From Gammaproteobacteria bacterium (GTDB lineage Bacteria; Pseudomonadota; Gammaproteobacteria; SZUA-229), in the NCBI GenBank assembly GCA_030148865.1, contig JASBSR010000031.1, forward strand, positions 40,810-104,809: a stretch of 64,000 bases of DNA. Reading direction: 5' to 3'. Under the pieces are notes generated by a model. It ran no database searches, had not been told where the DNA came from, and saw nothing but the letters and a program-made list of their open reading frames with translations. The position numbers were made by a program, and so were the translations under genes. Every line of letters starts with the position of its first letter. Positions within the stretch are counted from its first letter, which is position 1. Shown here one piece after another: positions 9,461 to 16,783 of the stretch.

Positions 9461-9620
9461 TTTGTATGCCGCTAGCAACTGAAATTCATGTGTAAGGAAT
9501 CGCCAATGGCTGCGACTACCGTATATGCTCGTTGAATAAGTCAGCCGCATACACTATTCCATTTAATTGCAAAATAGTTAAGTTTTTGAAAAGCAAACTA
9601 ATTTTAAAGAGGGTAGCAAG

Positions 9621-9968
9621 ATGAAAACAAGTCACACATTTAAAAGCCTTTCTATCACAGCTGGCACCGCACTGGCACTTTGTGCCGTCAGCGGCACCGC
9701 ACTGGCTGCTCACGCCAATCCGTTTGGCGTAACCGGACTGAAACAGGGATATCAGGTAGCCGTGGAGGACGGTAAATCTGCTGAAGGAAAATGTGGCGAA
9801 AATATGACCAAAGCAGAAGAGGGTAAATGCGGTGGCAAAAAAGTTAAAGAAGGTTCCTGCGGCGATAGCAATACCAAAGCTAAAGAAGGCGCCTGTGGTG
9901 TTAGTAAAACTCAAGCAAAAGCTAAAGAAGGTAAATGCGGTGAAGGTAAGTGTGGCGCAAATAAATAG
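9621..9968 (+). CDS. HvfA-like EGKCG-repeat RiPP precursor (orphan)
   Basis: 115 aa with a signal-peptide-like N-terminus (about 1-30, ending TALA-AHA), a core beginning ANPFG, and a Lys/Glu/Gly-rich tail containing six E-G-x-C-G motifs at 55-59, 67-71, 77-81, 89-93, 103-107 and 108-112. This matches the HvfA family, whose EGKCG cysteines are known to be modified to oxazolone/thioamide copper ligands by an HvfB-HvfC (DUF692 MNIO plus partner) pair. No such maturation genes occur in this window, so the precursor is an orphan here. The downstream neighbours are an ECF sigma factor and an anti-sigma factor. A ribosome binding site (GAGGG) precedes the ATG. Confidence 0.8.
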   Translation: MKTSHTFKSLSITAGTALALCAVSGTALAAHANPFGVTGLKQGYQVAVEDGKSAEGKCGENMTKAEEGKCGGKKVKEGSCGDSNTKAKEGACGVSKTQAKAKEGKCGEGKCGANK

Positions 9969-10040
9969 AAGGCAATTGGCGAAACAATACCAGGAATAGC
10001 ACTTTTCCTGATGACCAGGGACGGCCTTAAGTATAGTAGT

Positions 10041-10212
10041 TTCAACACCTGATCTGAGATTATGAGGTATGCGACGTGATATACACCGACATTATGATAA
10101 GCACTTTCGCTCGCTGTGGTTTACGGCATTTTTTACTGGTCGATCCCCAGTAGCAGCCGGTAACAGAACCCGATATCCGACCTGTACGATCAGATGGTGA
10201 CTACTACACCTT
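10041..10212 (+). pseudogene. Degenerate copy A of an interspersed coding remnant
   Basis: In the 318-bp gap before the sigma factor gene. It shares two blocks with 27111-27522: a 5' block (cctgatctgagattatg...) and a 3' block that in one frame encodes RHFLLVDPQ, a TAG stop, then a stretch ending SDGDYY. The second copy encodes RHFLLLDPRYQQVTEQ and ends RPDGDYYK. This copy lacks about 240 bp present between the blocks in the other and carries the in-frame stop, so it is a decayed remnant of the same unknown protein-coding element. Confidence 0.6.
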
Positions 10213-10286
10213 AAGGATATAGCTTTATATTTTGCTCAATAAAGGCTACCGTATGCTAAGTCACTTTTATCATAAGGTCGTATTTA

Positions 10287-10892
10287 ATGGGGAAAAATAC
10301 TGCGCACAGAGCTCAGGAGAGCTACCGATCTGAAGAAGTTAGTGCTGAGCAGATTGCTATGATGAGAGACGAAATGCTGCGTTTCAGCATTCTCCAGCTG
10401 CGCGATAGCGCGCTGGCTGAAGATGCAGTACATGAGGCTATTATTGCTGCGTTGAGCCTTGGCAAATATACCGGGCGTGGTAGCCTGAAAAGCTGGGTAT
10501 ATGCCATATTGCGCAACAAAATTATTGATGTCATACGCCAGCGTAGTCGGCACCCAGCCGAAATTTTTGTTGAAGATGATGACATGGGTCTTGATGATCA
10601 ATTTAAAAAAGATGGCTCGTGGAAAAAAACACAAAAACCCGCTGACTGGGGGCATCCAGAAACTGTTCTGGCCAATGAGCAGTTCTGGCGTATTTTTGCA
10701 ACATGTCTTAATGACCTGCCAAAAAATACAGCGCGAGTGTTTATGATGCGGGAACATCTTGGCCTGGAACTTAAAGAGGTATGTAAAGAACTCGATATTA
10801 GCGATAGTAATGCCTGGGTAATTATGCATCGTGCGCGTATGCAGTTGCGTAAATGTCTGGAGATGAATTACATGCAGGGGGAGTTACTCTAG
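10287..10892 (+). CDS. ECF-type RNA polymerase sigma factor
   Basis: 201 aa. Sigma region 2 covers about residues 28-88 (DSALAEDAVHEAIIAAL, then GSLKSWVYAILRNKIIDVIR), and region 4 about 135-195 (LPKNTARVFMMREHLGL, HTH in VCKELDISDSNAWVIMHRAR). This region-2/region-4-only layout is that of extracytoplasmic function sigma factors. Its stop codon abuts the start of a zinc-finger anti-sigma factor, which presumably holds it inactive until a signal arrives. It may control the HvfA-like gene just upstream and its own promoter: both upstream regions contain the sequence ctaccgtat (inference). Confidence 0.88.
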   Translation: MGKNTAHRAQESYRSEEVSAEQIAMMRDEMLRFSILQLRDSALAEDAVHEAIIAALSLGKYTGRGSLKSWVYAILRNKIIDVIRQRSRHPAEIFVEDDDMGLDDQFKKDGSWKKTQKPADWGHPETVLANEQFWRIFATCLNDLPKNTARVFMMREHLGLELKEVCKELDISDSNAWVIMHRARMQLRKCLEMNYMQGELL

Positions 10893-10894
10893 TG

Positions 10895-11068
10895 ATGAAA
10901 TGTAAGCAGGCGACCCAGCTGATGTCACAATCACAGGATCGAGATCTGACTTTAAAAGAAAAAATTCAGTTGAAGCTTCATTTACTTATGTGTGACGGCT
11001 GTACACATTGCAACAGACAAATGAGCATTATTCGCGCAGCAGTAAAGGAACTTGGAGACCGTAAATAG
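10895..11068 (+). CDS. Zinc-finger anti-sigma factor (zf-HC2 type)
   Basis: 57 aa from ATG at 10895 (a GTG at 10892 overlapping the sigma stop would add one codon). It contains the H-x3-C-x2-C zinc motif HLLMCDGC, followed by THCNRQ, typical of ZAS-type anti-sigma factors. It has no membrane helix, so it would be a soluble cytoplasmic sensor. Translational coupling with the sigma gene is expected from the abutting stop and start. An overlapping longer reading frame from 10853 is less likely. Confidence 0.78.
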   Translation: MKCKQATQLMSQSQDRDLTLKEKIQLKLHLLMCDGCTHCNRQMSIIRAAVKELGDRK

Positions 11069-11367
11069 CTATTGCACCATCTTGGCAGCTATCAGCTGAG
11101 TAACACATAAACCCTAAGGAAAGGGAAAGTGTCTCCAGACAGAGAAGCAATGCCTGTGCAGCCATTTATTCTATTTAACATAATATACATTATGCGCATA
11201 AAGTATTTTCTGGATCTATTCGGGGGCGCACCGTATACGTCCTGATTTAGCAGTTATTCAAGTGAGGTGATATAAATCAGGATTTCTTTGTCAGTAGTCA
11301 GGTATATTTAATATCGTCAGGTTCACAACTTTATGGCGTGGCTACTAACTGAGAAGACCCGGCTCGT
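11069..11367. other. Gene-free interval before the flavoprotein gene
   Basis: 299 bp between the anti-sigma gene and the oxidoreductase gene. No RNA gene, repeat or convincing open reading frame is seen. An AT-rich stretch at about 11165-11215 could hold a promoter for the long operon that follows. Confidence 0.4.
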
Positions 11368-12552
11368 ATGAAGAAAAAAATCATTATCGCTGGCAATGGC
11401 TTTGCCTCATTATTTTTTATTAGCTACTTTCTATCGCTACCGGTTTTTCCTTTTTTTGCGTTTTTTCTGCGGCGAATCTATGCTCGTTACGAAATCACTG
11501 TTATCGGCAACGGCCAGTTTATCTATTTCCCTGCGATACCCGAATTTATAACCGGGAAAAAAACCCGAAAAGGCATAACGCTGGATATCCGCCCGTATCT
11601 GTGGCGCAGAAACATACATTTTATTAACGATAGAATTGTGGATATTCAGAACAATGGCCGCACCGTGCTGACCACGCAAGGTCGCTATAGCAATGACGCC
11701 CTGTTTATTGGCACCGGCCCGGGATTTATGCTGGATGATATTCCCGGTACCCGCGAACACACCTTTTCACCCTGTGGTGGACCCGATGACATGGAAGCTT
11801 TTATGCACAAACTAGAAAGCATGCAGGCAGGTATTGTCTATGTGGGGTTCAAACTCAATCGGCGCGATGGTTTTGTCGCTGGCCGTGGTGGTCAAATGTA
11901 TGAATGTGCCTGCCTGCTCGACTATGCTCTGAAAGACAAAGGCCTGCGTGATAAATTCGAGATCCATCTATTTTCACCCAATATCGAACCGGGTGAAACC
12001 GGAGCAATTACCAACAGACTACAGGAGCGCGGTATCATTCTCGACTATGGTTACGAGCCGACTGCATTTGTTGAAGGTGGTATGCTCGATGCCGATGGAA
12101 CCTTCAGACAGGCCGATCTGGTTCTCTACACACCCGGTATTACTGCCTCAGGGTGGGTGCAACAATCCTGTTTACCGATCTCCACTGGCGGCCATATCGA
12201 CGTCGACAAATTTGGCCAGGTAAAAGGTCTGGACAATGTATTCGCTGCCGGCGACTGTAGCAACCATGAAAACCCGCCGCCCTGGGTACCCCACCAGGCG
12301 CATATGGCACAACTGCGCTCCGAGGCAGCAGCAAAAAACATGCGCGCCGTCCTGTCTGGCGGCGAACCGTCACACACCTATCGCTTCGAGCTGTCCTGTA
12401 TCATGAATATGGAGAATGATGCCCTGTGGCTGCATGCCGCCAGCGATGACAAGCCGCCTTTCTGGAATATTTTTCCACGGCACTCACGCAAGCTTATCAC
12501 TGTAAAGAACCTGTTCGAATCACTGTATCTATTTTATTTACGTTATTTGTAA
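11368..12552 (+). CDS. FAD-dependent oxidoreductase, NDH-2 / sulfide:quinone reductase-like
   Basis: 394 aa two-dinucleotide-binding-domain flavoprotein. The N-terminal FAD-binding motif is IIIAGNGFAS; the second FAD contact VFAAGDCSN lies near residue 290 and a quinone-side helix (PHQAHMAQLRSEAAAKNM) follows. Family members oxidise NAD(P)H or sulfide and reduce quinone at the membrane face. Unusually, a very hydrophobic stretch (about residues 13-34) interrupts the first Rossmann unit just after the glycine motif. Cysteines occur at SPCGG and YECACL, but the sulfide-oxidising pattern is not clear. It lies 86 bp upstream of the complex I-like genes and is probably in their operon. Confidence 0.78.
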   Translation: MKKKIIIAGNGFASLFFISYFLSLPVFPFFAFFLRRIYARYEITVIGNGQFIYFPAIPEFITGKKTRKGITLDIRPYLWRRNIHFINDRIVDIQNNGRTVLTTQGRYSNDALFIGTGPGFMLDDIPGTREHTFSPCGGPDDMEAFMHKLESMQAGIVYVGFKLNRRDGFVAGRGGQMYECACLLDYALKDKGLRDKFEIHLFSPNIEPGETGAITNRLQERGIILDYGYEPTAFVEGGMLDADGTFRQADLVLYTPGITASGWVQQSCLPISTGGHIDVDKFGQVKGLDNVFAAGDCSNHENPPPWVPHQAHMAQLRSEAAAKNMRAVLSGGEPSHTYRFELSCIMNMENDALWLHAASDDKPPFWNIFPRHSRKLITVKNLFESLYLFYLRYL

Positions 12553-12638
12553 ATAACGACTGGAACTAAGGCCAGCATCTTGATAAAACATTTATCTCGA
12601 ACTGCCTGCGACATCAAACTGATAATGAGATATTCACT

Positions 12639-13001
12639 ATGAGCTCGCTGCAACAATATGGACTGCTACTTGGTATTACGATCGGTACCGTCGGTTTTGT
12701 GCTAAGTCTATTCGCACTTGCCCGCACCTTCGGTAAAGCACGCCGGGAACCGGGCAAAGATGTTCCCGCCACCGCCGGCCAATTGTCACGCGATCCGGTT
12801 TGGGTGCGTTATCATGCACGCTATTACGGTTATGCGTTATTGTTTCTAGCCTTCGATATGGAAATGGCTTTTATGTATCCCTGGGCCGTGGTGTACAAAC
12901 AGGTCGGGCTGGTTGCCCTGCTCGACATGGGCGTCTTTCTGGCAATTTTATTTCTGGGTTTGCTGTATGGTTGGAGTCAGGGTGCGTTACGGAGGCAGTA
13001 A
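12639..13001 (+). CDS. nuoA: NADH-quinone oxidoreductase subunit A-like
   Basis: 120 aa, three membrane helices (about 6-28, 65-87, 92-114), as expected for NuoA. The conserved acidic membrane motif is present (AFDMEMAFMYPWAVVYKQVG). First complex I-type gene of a contiguous set A-B-D-H-J-K-L-M-N; its stop is directly followed by the ATG of the NuoB-like gene. In complex I this subunit helps link the membrane arm to the quinone site. Confidence 0.92.
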   Translation: MSSLQQYGLLLGITIGTVGFVLSLFALARTFGKARREPGKDVPATAGQLSRDPVWVRYHARYYGYALLFLAFDMEMAFMYPWAVVYKQVGLVALLDMGVFLAILFLGLLYGWSQGALRRQ

Positions 13002-13832
13002 ATGATCACCGGTGCCAGTCAGGGAACACTTTCTGGATTGCGTCGACTGGTGGCTGCGGCCATGGCGCGTGATCTCTGTGTTTTTATTATTCCAGGGCCC
13101 GACATAAGCCGCGCCCACGGACTGGATGTCGAAGCGGCAGGCATGCGACCCGTCACCAGCCCACGCCACGCCAGTGTGCTGCTGGTGGTCGGCCCGCTGT
13201 CTCCGGCACTGCGCGATGCCGCCGCAACCATCTACGCTCAGATGGTACGTCCACGCGCTTTACTGGCGCTGGGCACGAACCAGCTGTCGCCCTTACCGCC
13301 CGCAGATGTCAGCATCGAGCTGTCACAGCAAGCACTGATTGCAGGCGTTCACCGGTTGCGCACCGCATTTACCGAGGCGGCTTTTTGTCCAGAGATAGCA
13401 GACTTCGACGCACCGATGCTGCAGATTCGTATTGAATACACCTGTCCCATGCACCCGGAAGTGGTACAGAACGAACCTGGCTCCTGCCCCAAATGTGGCA
13501 TGACACTGATGCCGCACGAGGCGCAGGCCAGCACCGCGCACGCACATACGGATAAATCCGATAAACCCGATAGAGGCTCTGATATGAATCATGACACTCC
13601 AGTCGAATACACCTGCCCGATGCACCCGGAAGTGGTACAGCACGAACCCGGTTCCTGTCCCAAATGCGGCATGTTTCTGGAACCCCGAGAAACGTCAGCT
13701 GATTCAGGCCATGAACATCAGCCCAAGCCACAAACGGCTGCGGCCGAATACACCTGCCCGATGCACCCGGAAGTGGTACAGCACGAACCCGGTTCCTGCC
13801 CCAAATGCGGCATGTTTCTGGTACCCCGTTAA
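13002..13832 (+). CDS. Degenerate NuoB-like subunit fused to three heavy-metal-binding repeats
   Basis: 276 aa. Residues about 10-115 follow the NuoB (20-kDa/PSST) pattern: [20 protein letters not shown], then [19 protein letters not shown]. However, all four cysteines that bind the N2 [4Fe-4S] cluster are missing; the only cysteines in this part are C26 and C127. After residue 140 come three repeats of the HMBD type ([12 protein letters not shown]...PGSCPKCGM) at 145-169, 202-226 and 249-273, joined by His/Asp/Lys-rich linkers. HMBD modules are known from copper-transporting P-type ATPases and metal efflux proteins. The stop codon TAA is immediately followed, in frame, by the ATG of the NuoD-like gene. 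Role: probably structural or metal-sensing rather than electron transfer (inference). Confidence 0.8.
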   Translation: MITGASQGTLSGLRRLVAAAMARDLCVFIIPGPDISRAHGLDVEAAGMRPVTSPRHASVLLVVGPLSPALRDAAATIYAQMVRPRALLALGTNQLSPLPPADVSIELSQQALIAGVHRLRTAFTEAAFCPEIADFDAPMLQIRIEYTCPMHPEVVQNEPGSCPKCGMTLMPHEAQASTAHAHTDKSDKPDRGSDMNHDTPVEYTCPMHPEVVQHEPGSCPKCGMFLEPRETSADSGHEHQPKPQTAAAEYTCPMHPEVVQHEPGSCPKCGMFLVPR

Positions 13833-13961
13833 ATGCCGGCTGAAACCAGCCATACACCTCACCACATGAGCCACACTGCCCCGGTCGAATACACCTGCCC
13901 GATGCACCCGGAAGTGGTACAGCACAAACCCGGCTCCTGTCCCAAATGCGGCATGTTTCTG
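13434..13961 (+). repeat. Four near-identical heavy-metal-binding (HMBD) repeats
   Basis: Four 75-bp copies at 13434-13508, 13605-13679, 13746-13820 and 13887-13961. Each encodes C-P-M-H-P...C-P-K-C-G-M. Copies 2, 3 and 4 are spaced exactly 141 bp apart and are almost identical at DNA level, indicating recent tandem duplication of a 141-bp unit. The TAA/ATG that separates the two genes (13830-13835) lies in the linker of unit 3, where units 2 and 4 have GAA or GAG and ACG or GTG. Confidence 0.92.
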
Positions 13962-15062
13962 GAACCCCGTGAGGTGTCAGCCGATTCCCGGCCCGATGAA
14001 CATGCCGGCATGGATCACAGCGCTATGAATCATGACGATATGGCGTTTATGTCGATGATCGATGTCACCAAAGACCTGCCGCGCAGCAATGATGGTCTGC
14101 CGATGGACTGGATCGATGTGCCTTTCGGGCCATTTTTTCCAGGTTTGCCTAGTGCTTTGCTACTAATCCTGACGCTCGACGGTGACACGGTTGCCGGGGC
14201 CCGCGCACAAACGCTGGCAGAAAATACCGCGCTACTGCCAGACTCGGCGGCGATGGACGCTGAGCATTTTGTTGAGCGGCTGGCGAAACTGGATCCGCTG
14301 GCACCACTGGCTTACCGACTTCTTGCCCGACGCGCGATTGAGAATGCTGCCGGGGTCGAAATCGCCCCCACCACCGCCCGTGGGCGCATCGGTGCCCTGG
14401 AACGGGAACGCATCGCCAGTCATCTGGGCTGGTTGGCACTGTTCGCCCAGCAAACCGGTTTTGACTGGCTGTTACAGCGCGCGACAGCACTGCAACTGCA
14501 CTCTCAACAGGCTAACCGACAGCAAATGCTGGCGCTCAAACCCGAGATAGACAGATTAAAAAAACGTCTGCAGCGAACCCCCCTGCTGAAATCACGCAGC
14601 GTCGGCCTCGGTCAGCTGTTACCCGACGATAAATTGCGCGGCCCGGTGGCACGCGCTGCGGGCATCACTGACGATGCCCGCAGCACTGACCCCGCCTATA
14701 TCGCACTGGGTTTCAAAACCAGCCAGCGTAACACCAGCGATATCCTGGCTCGCCTGCAGGTTCACCTCGACGAGATTAGTCACAGCCTGGTACTCATCGA
14801 GGCCGCAGGCAGTATCGACACGCTTCCCTTGCCCGTGGTGGCTGACGCCTCTGGCGACGGTGAGGCGGTCGTCGAGACACCCCGGGGCAGTGCCCGGCTA
14901 CAGCTGAGATTAGACCAAGGCCGGGTAATTTCGGCGCAACTGGATACCCCCTCGACGCAGCACCTCAGCCTGATCAACGCCCTGACCGAGCAACAGGCAC
15001 TCGGTGATGCTCTGCTGGCAGTCGGTTCTCTGGATCTGTCACCCTGGGAAATACGGCAATGA
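13833..15062 (+). CDS. NuoD-like (49-kDa) subunit with N-terminal heavy-metal-binding repeat
   Basis: 409 aa. An HMBD repeat occupies residues 19-43, followed by a His/Met/Asp-rich linker. The rest resembles the large subunit family of complex I and energy-converting hydrogenases: [33 protein letters not shown], and the helix [20 protein letters not shown], which corresponds to the ERE...HL region of NuoD/HycE. No NiFe-binding cysteines exist; the only cysteines are in the HMBD. The quinone-site residues cannot be verified by eye. It shares its reading frame with the preceding gene, separated only by TAA. The last 4 bp overlap nuoH (ATGA). Confidence 0.78.
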   Translation: MPAETSHTPHHMSHTAPVEYTCPMHPEVVQHKPGSCPKCGMFLEPREVSADSRPDEHAGMDHSAMNHDDMAFMSMIDVTKDLPRSNDGLPMDWIDVPFGPFFPGLPSALLLILTLDGDTVAGARAQTLAENTALLPDSAAMDAEHFVERLAKLDPLAPLAYRLLARRAIENAAGVEIAPTTARGRIGALERERIASHLGWLALFAQQTGFDWLLQRATALQLHSQQANRQQMLALKPEIDRLKKRLQRTPLLKSRSVGLGQLLPDDKLRGPVARAAGITDDARSTDPAYIALGFKTSQRNTSDILARLQVHLDEISHSLVLIEAAGSIDTLPLPVVADASGDGEAVVETPRGSARLQLRLDQGRVISAQLDTPSTQHLSLINALTEQQALGDALLAVGSLDLSPWEIRQ

Positions 15063-15955
15063 CGAGTCTGCTTATCATACTGCTATTGCTGGCTGGTGCT
15101 TATCTGGTTGCCGTGCTCGAAGCCTGGATCGCAAATGGACGTTTACGATTCGCCACCCCAGTGCTTGCCGGTATTGCCATGCTGGGCAGAGAATCCATCG
15201 TGCCACGCCAGCCCGACCGGATTTTTTTCGAGACAGCCCCGGTTTTATTATTGATCTCGGCCATCCTCGGTGCCATGGTATTGCCGCTGACCCCCGACCT
15301 GATTACGACTGATCTTGCGACCGGCGCACTGTTCATCAATGCGGCGCTGGTCTATGTTCTGGTCGCTCTGCTGATGGCTGGCTGGGGGCCTGACGGGGCA
15401 TACGCCATGATTGGTGGCTGGCGTTTTCTGGGGCAACTGATCGCGTACGCTATGCTTATCGTCATGCCGATCACTGCGGTGGCGATGCGCGCCGAATCAT
15501 TGTTGACCACGCAAATCGTTGTTTCACAGGCGGGTTTGTGGAACATTGTGTATCAGCCGCTGGGGTTTGGGCTGTTTTTTGTCGCCGCCATGGCGCTGGC
15601 ATTTTTGCCACCGTTCGATCTGGCCACCGCTAACAGCGAGCTGGCGAGCGGCGTGGAAGCCGAATATTCCGGCGTTCGCCTGGCCGTGTTCCGGCTCGCG
15701 CGTCTGACACTGGTGATGACACTGGCGGCGGCCACGGTGGTTTTTTACCTCGGTGGCTGGCAGGGGCCGTGGTTACCCCCCTGGGCATGGAGCGGCCTCA
15801 AGATACTGGCGGTCACCGCTGCCATGTTGCTGGCCGGACGGTTGATGCCGCGTATCCGTGAAGCCGATCTGATGGCCTGGGGCTGGATGCTGGGTATTCC
15901 GCTGGCGCTGCTGAATATTTTTCTGGTCGGTGTGTTGGTACTGGTGTGGCCCTGA
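15059..15955 (+). CDS. nuoH: NADH-quinone oxidoreductase subunit H-like
   Basis: 298 aa polytopic membrane protein of the NuoH/HyfC family, the subunit forming the quinone chamber. The conserved loop appears as [22 protein letters not shown], close to the family's FD.PEAE.EL..G...EYSG but with the first acidic residues changed. It is slightly shorter than E. coli NuoH (about 325 aa). The start overlaps the NuoD-like stop by 4 bp, and its stop overlaps the nuoJ ATG. Confidence 0.9.
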   Translation: MTSLLIILLLLAGAYLVAVLEAWIANGRLRFATPVLAGIAMLGRESIVPRQPDRIFFETAPVLLLISAILGAMVLPLTPDLITTDLATGALFINAALVYVLVALLMAGWGPDGAYAMIGGWRFLGQLIAYAMLIVMPITAVAMRAESLLTTQIVVSQAGLWNIVYQPLGFGLFFVAAMALAFLPPFDLATANSELASGVEAEYSGVRLAVFRLARLTLVMTLAAATVVFYLGGWQGPWLPPWAWSGLKILAVTAAMLLAGRLMPRIREADLMAWGWMLGIPLALLNIFLVGVLVLVWP

Positions 15956-16482
15956 TGACCACACAGGCATTCTTTATCGGTTTTTTCGGGCTCGCTGCTG
16001 TCTGGTTCGGCGTAGTTGTTTTTCGGACCCACTCTATGATGCGTTCCGCGCTGGCATTGCTGTTCTCGCAGACCGCTCTTGGTGCCATGTTTCTGGGTAT
16101 GCAGGCAGAGTTTCTCGGTGTGCTGCAAATTATGATGATGGCCACCGAAATGAGCATCATGGCAATTTTCATGGTGATGTTCATGATGGATCCGGGCGGC
16201 CTGGGTGAAATGGAAATGACGCATCAAAAACGTCTGTCACTGGTGGCCGGTTTTGTGGCATTCACCGGCGCGGCAGCGGTGGCGGTATTGTTTGACTGGG
16301 GTCCAGTGGTCAGCGTGGCTCCCGACGCGGCACAGCAGACCGCGGATCTTGGCCTGGAGCTGCTGGGACGTTCAATGCTGATTTTCGAAACCGCTGGCAT
16401 CACCATTCTCACCGCCATGATTGCCGCCACGGCCGTGGCAATACTCCCCATCGAGGCAAAAACCACAACAAATGAGTATTGA
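15955..16482 (+). CDS. nuoJ: NADH-quinone oxidoreductase subunit J-like
   Basis: 175 aa, five predicted helices. I chose ATG at 15955, which overlaps the nuoH TGA (TGATG); a GTG three codons upstream is less likely. The family motif around helix 3 is seen as LGVLQIMMMATEMSIMAIFMVMF. In complex I the pi-bulge of this helix takes part in coupling. The last 11 bp overlap nuoK. Confidence 0.88.
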   Translation: MTTQAFFIGFFGLAAVWFGVVVFRTHSMMRSALALLFSQTALGAMFLGMQAEFLGVLQIMMMATEMSIMAIFMVMFMMDPGGLGEMEMTHQKRLSLVAGFVAFTGAAAVAVLFDWGPVVSVAPDAAQQTADLGLELLGRSMLIFETAGITILTAMIAATAVAILPIEAKTTTNEY

Positions 16483-16783
16483 ATTGATTCTTGCTTTGAT
16501 GACCGGTGCGGCATTGTTTGGGGTAGGTATCTACGGCGCGCTGTCGCAAACCAATCTGGTCATGATCATGATGGGTGTAGAACTGATTCTGGCAGGCGCC
16601 ATGGTGAATCTGCTGGCGTTCTGGCGTTATCTGCATCCCGATGTTGCTGCCGGGCAGATGTTTGTACTCATTATAATGACCGTGATGGCGCTTGAAATGG
16701 CCGTCGGTTTCGGTGTCGCCATTGCCCGTTTTCGCGCCAAAGGTTCTGTGGAAATGGAAGAAGCCCGCGAGTTGAAAGGATGA
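16472..16783 (+). CDS. nuoK: NADH-quinone oxidoreductase subunit K-like
   Basis: 103 aa from ATG at 16472 (MSIELILALM). Three helices, and both membrane glutamates essential for proton translocation are kept: MMGVELILAG (E37) and VMALEMAVGFG. Overlaps nuoJ by 11 bp and nuoL by 4 bp (ATGA). Intact key residues argue that the membrane arm still pumps ions. Confidence 0.92.
   Translation: MSIELILALMTGAALFGVGIYGALSQTNLVMIMMGVELILAGAMVNLLAFWRYLHPDVAAGQMFVLIIMTVMALEMAVGFGVAIARFRAKGSVEMEEARELKG

Noticed and set aside
13434..13961. CRISPR array
   Set aside because: The regular repeats are coding, in frame and 75 bp long with conserved Cys/His codons; no CRISPR array was found anywhere in the window.
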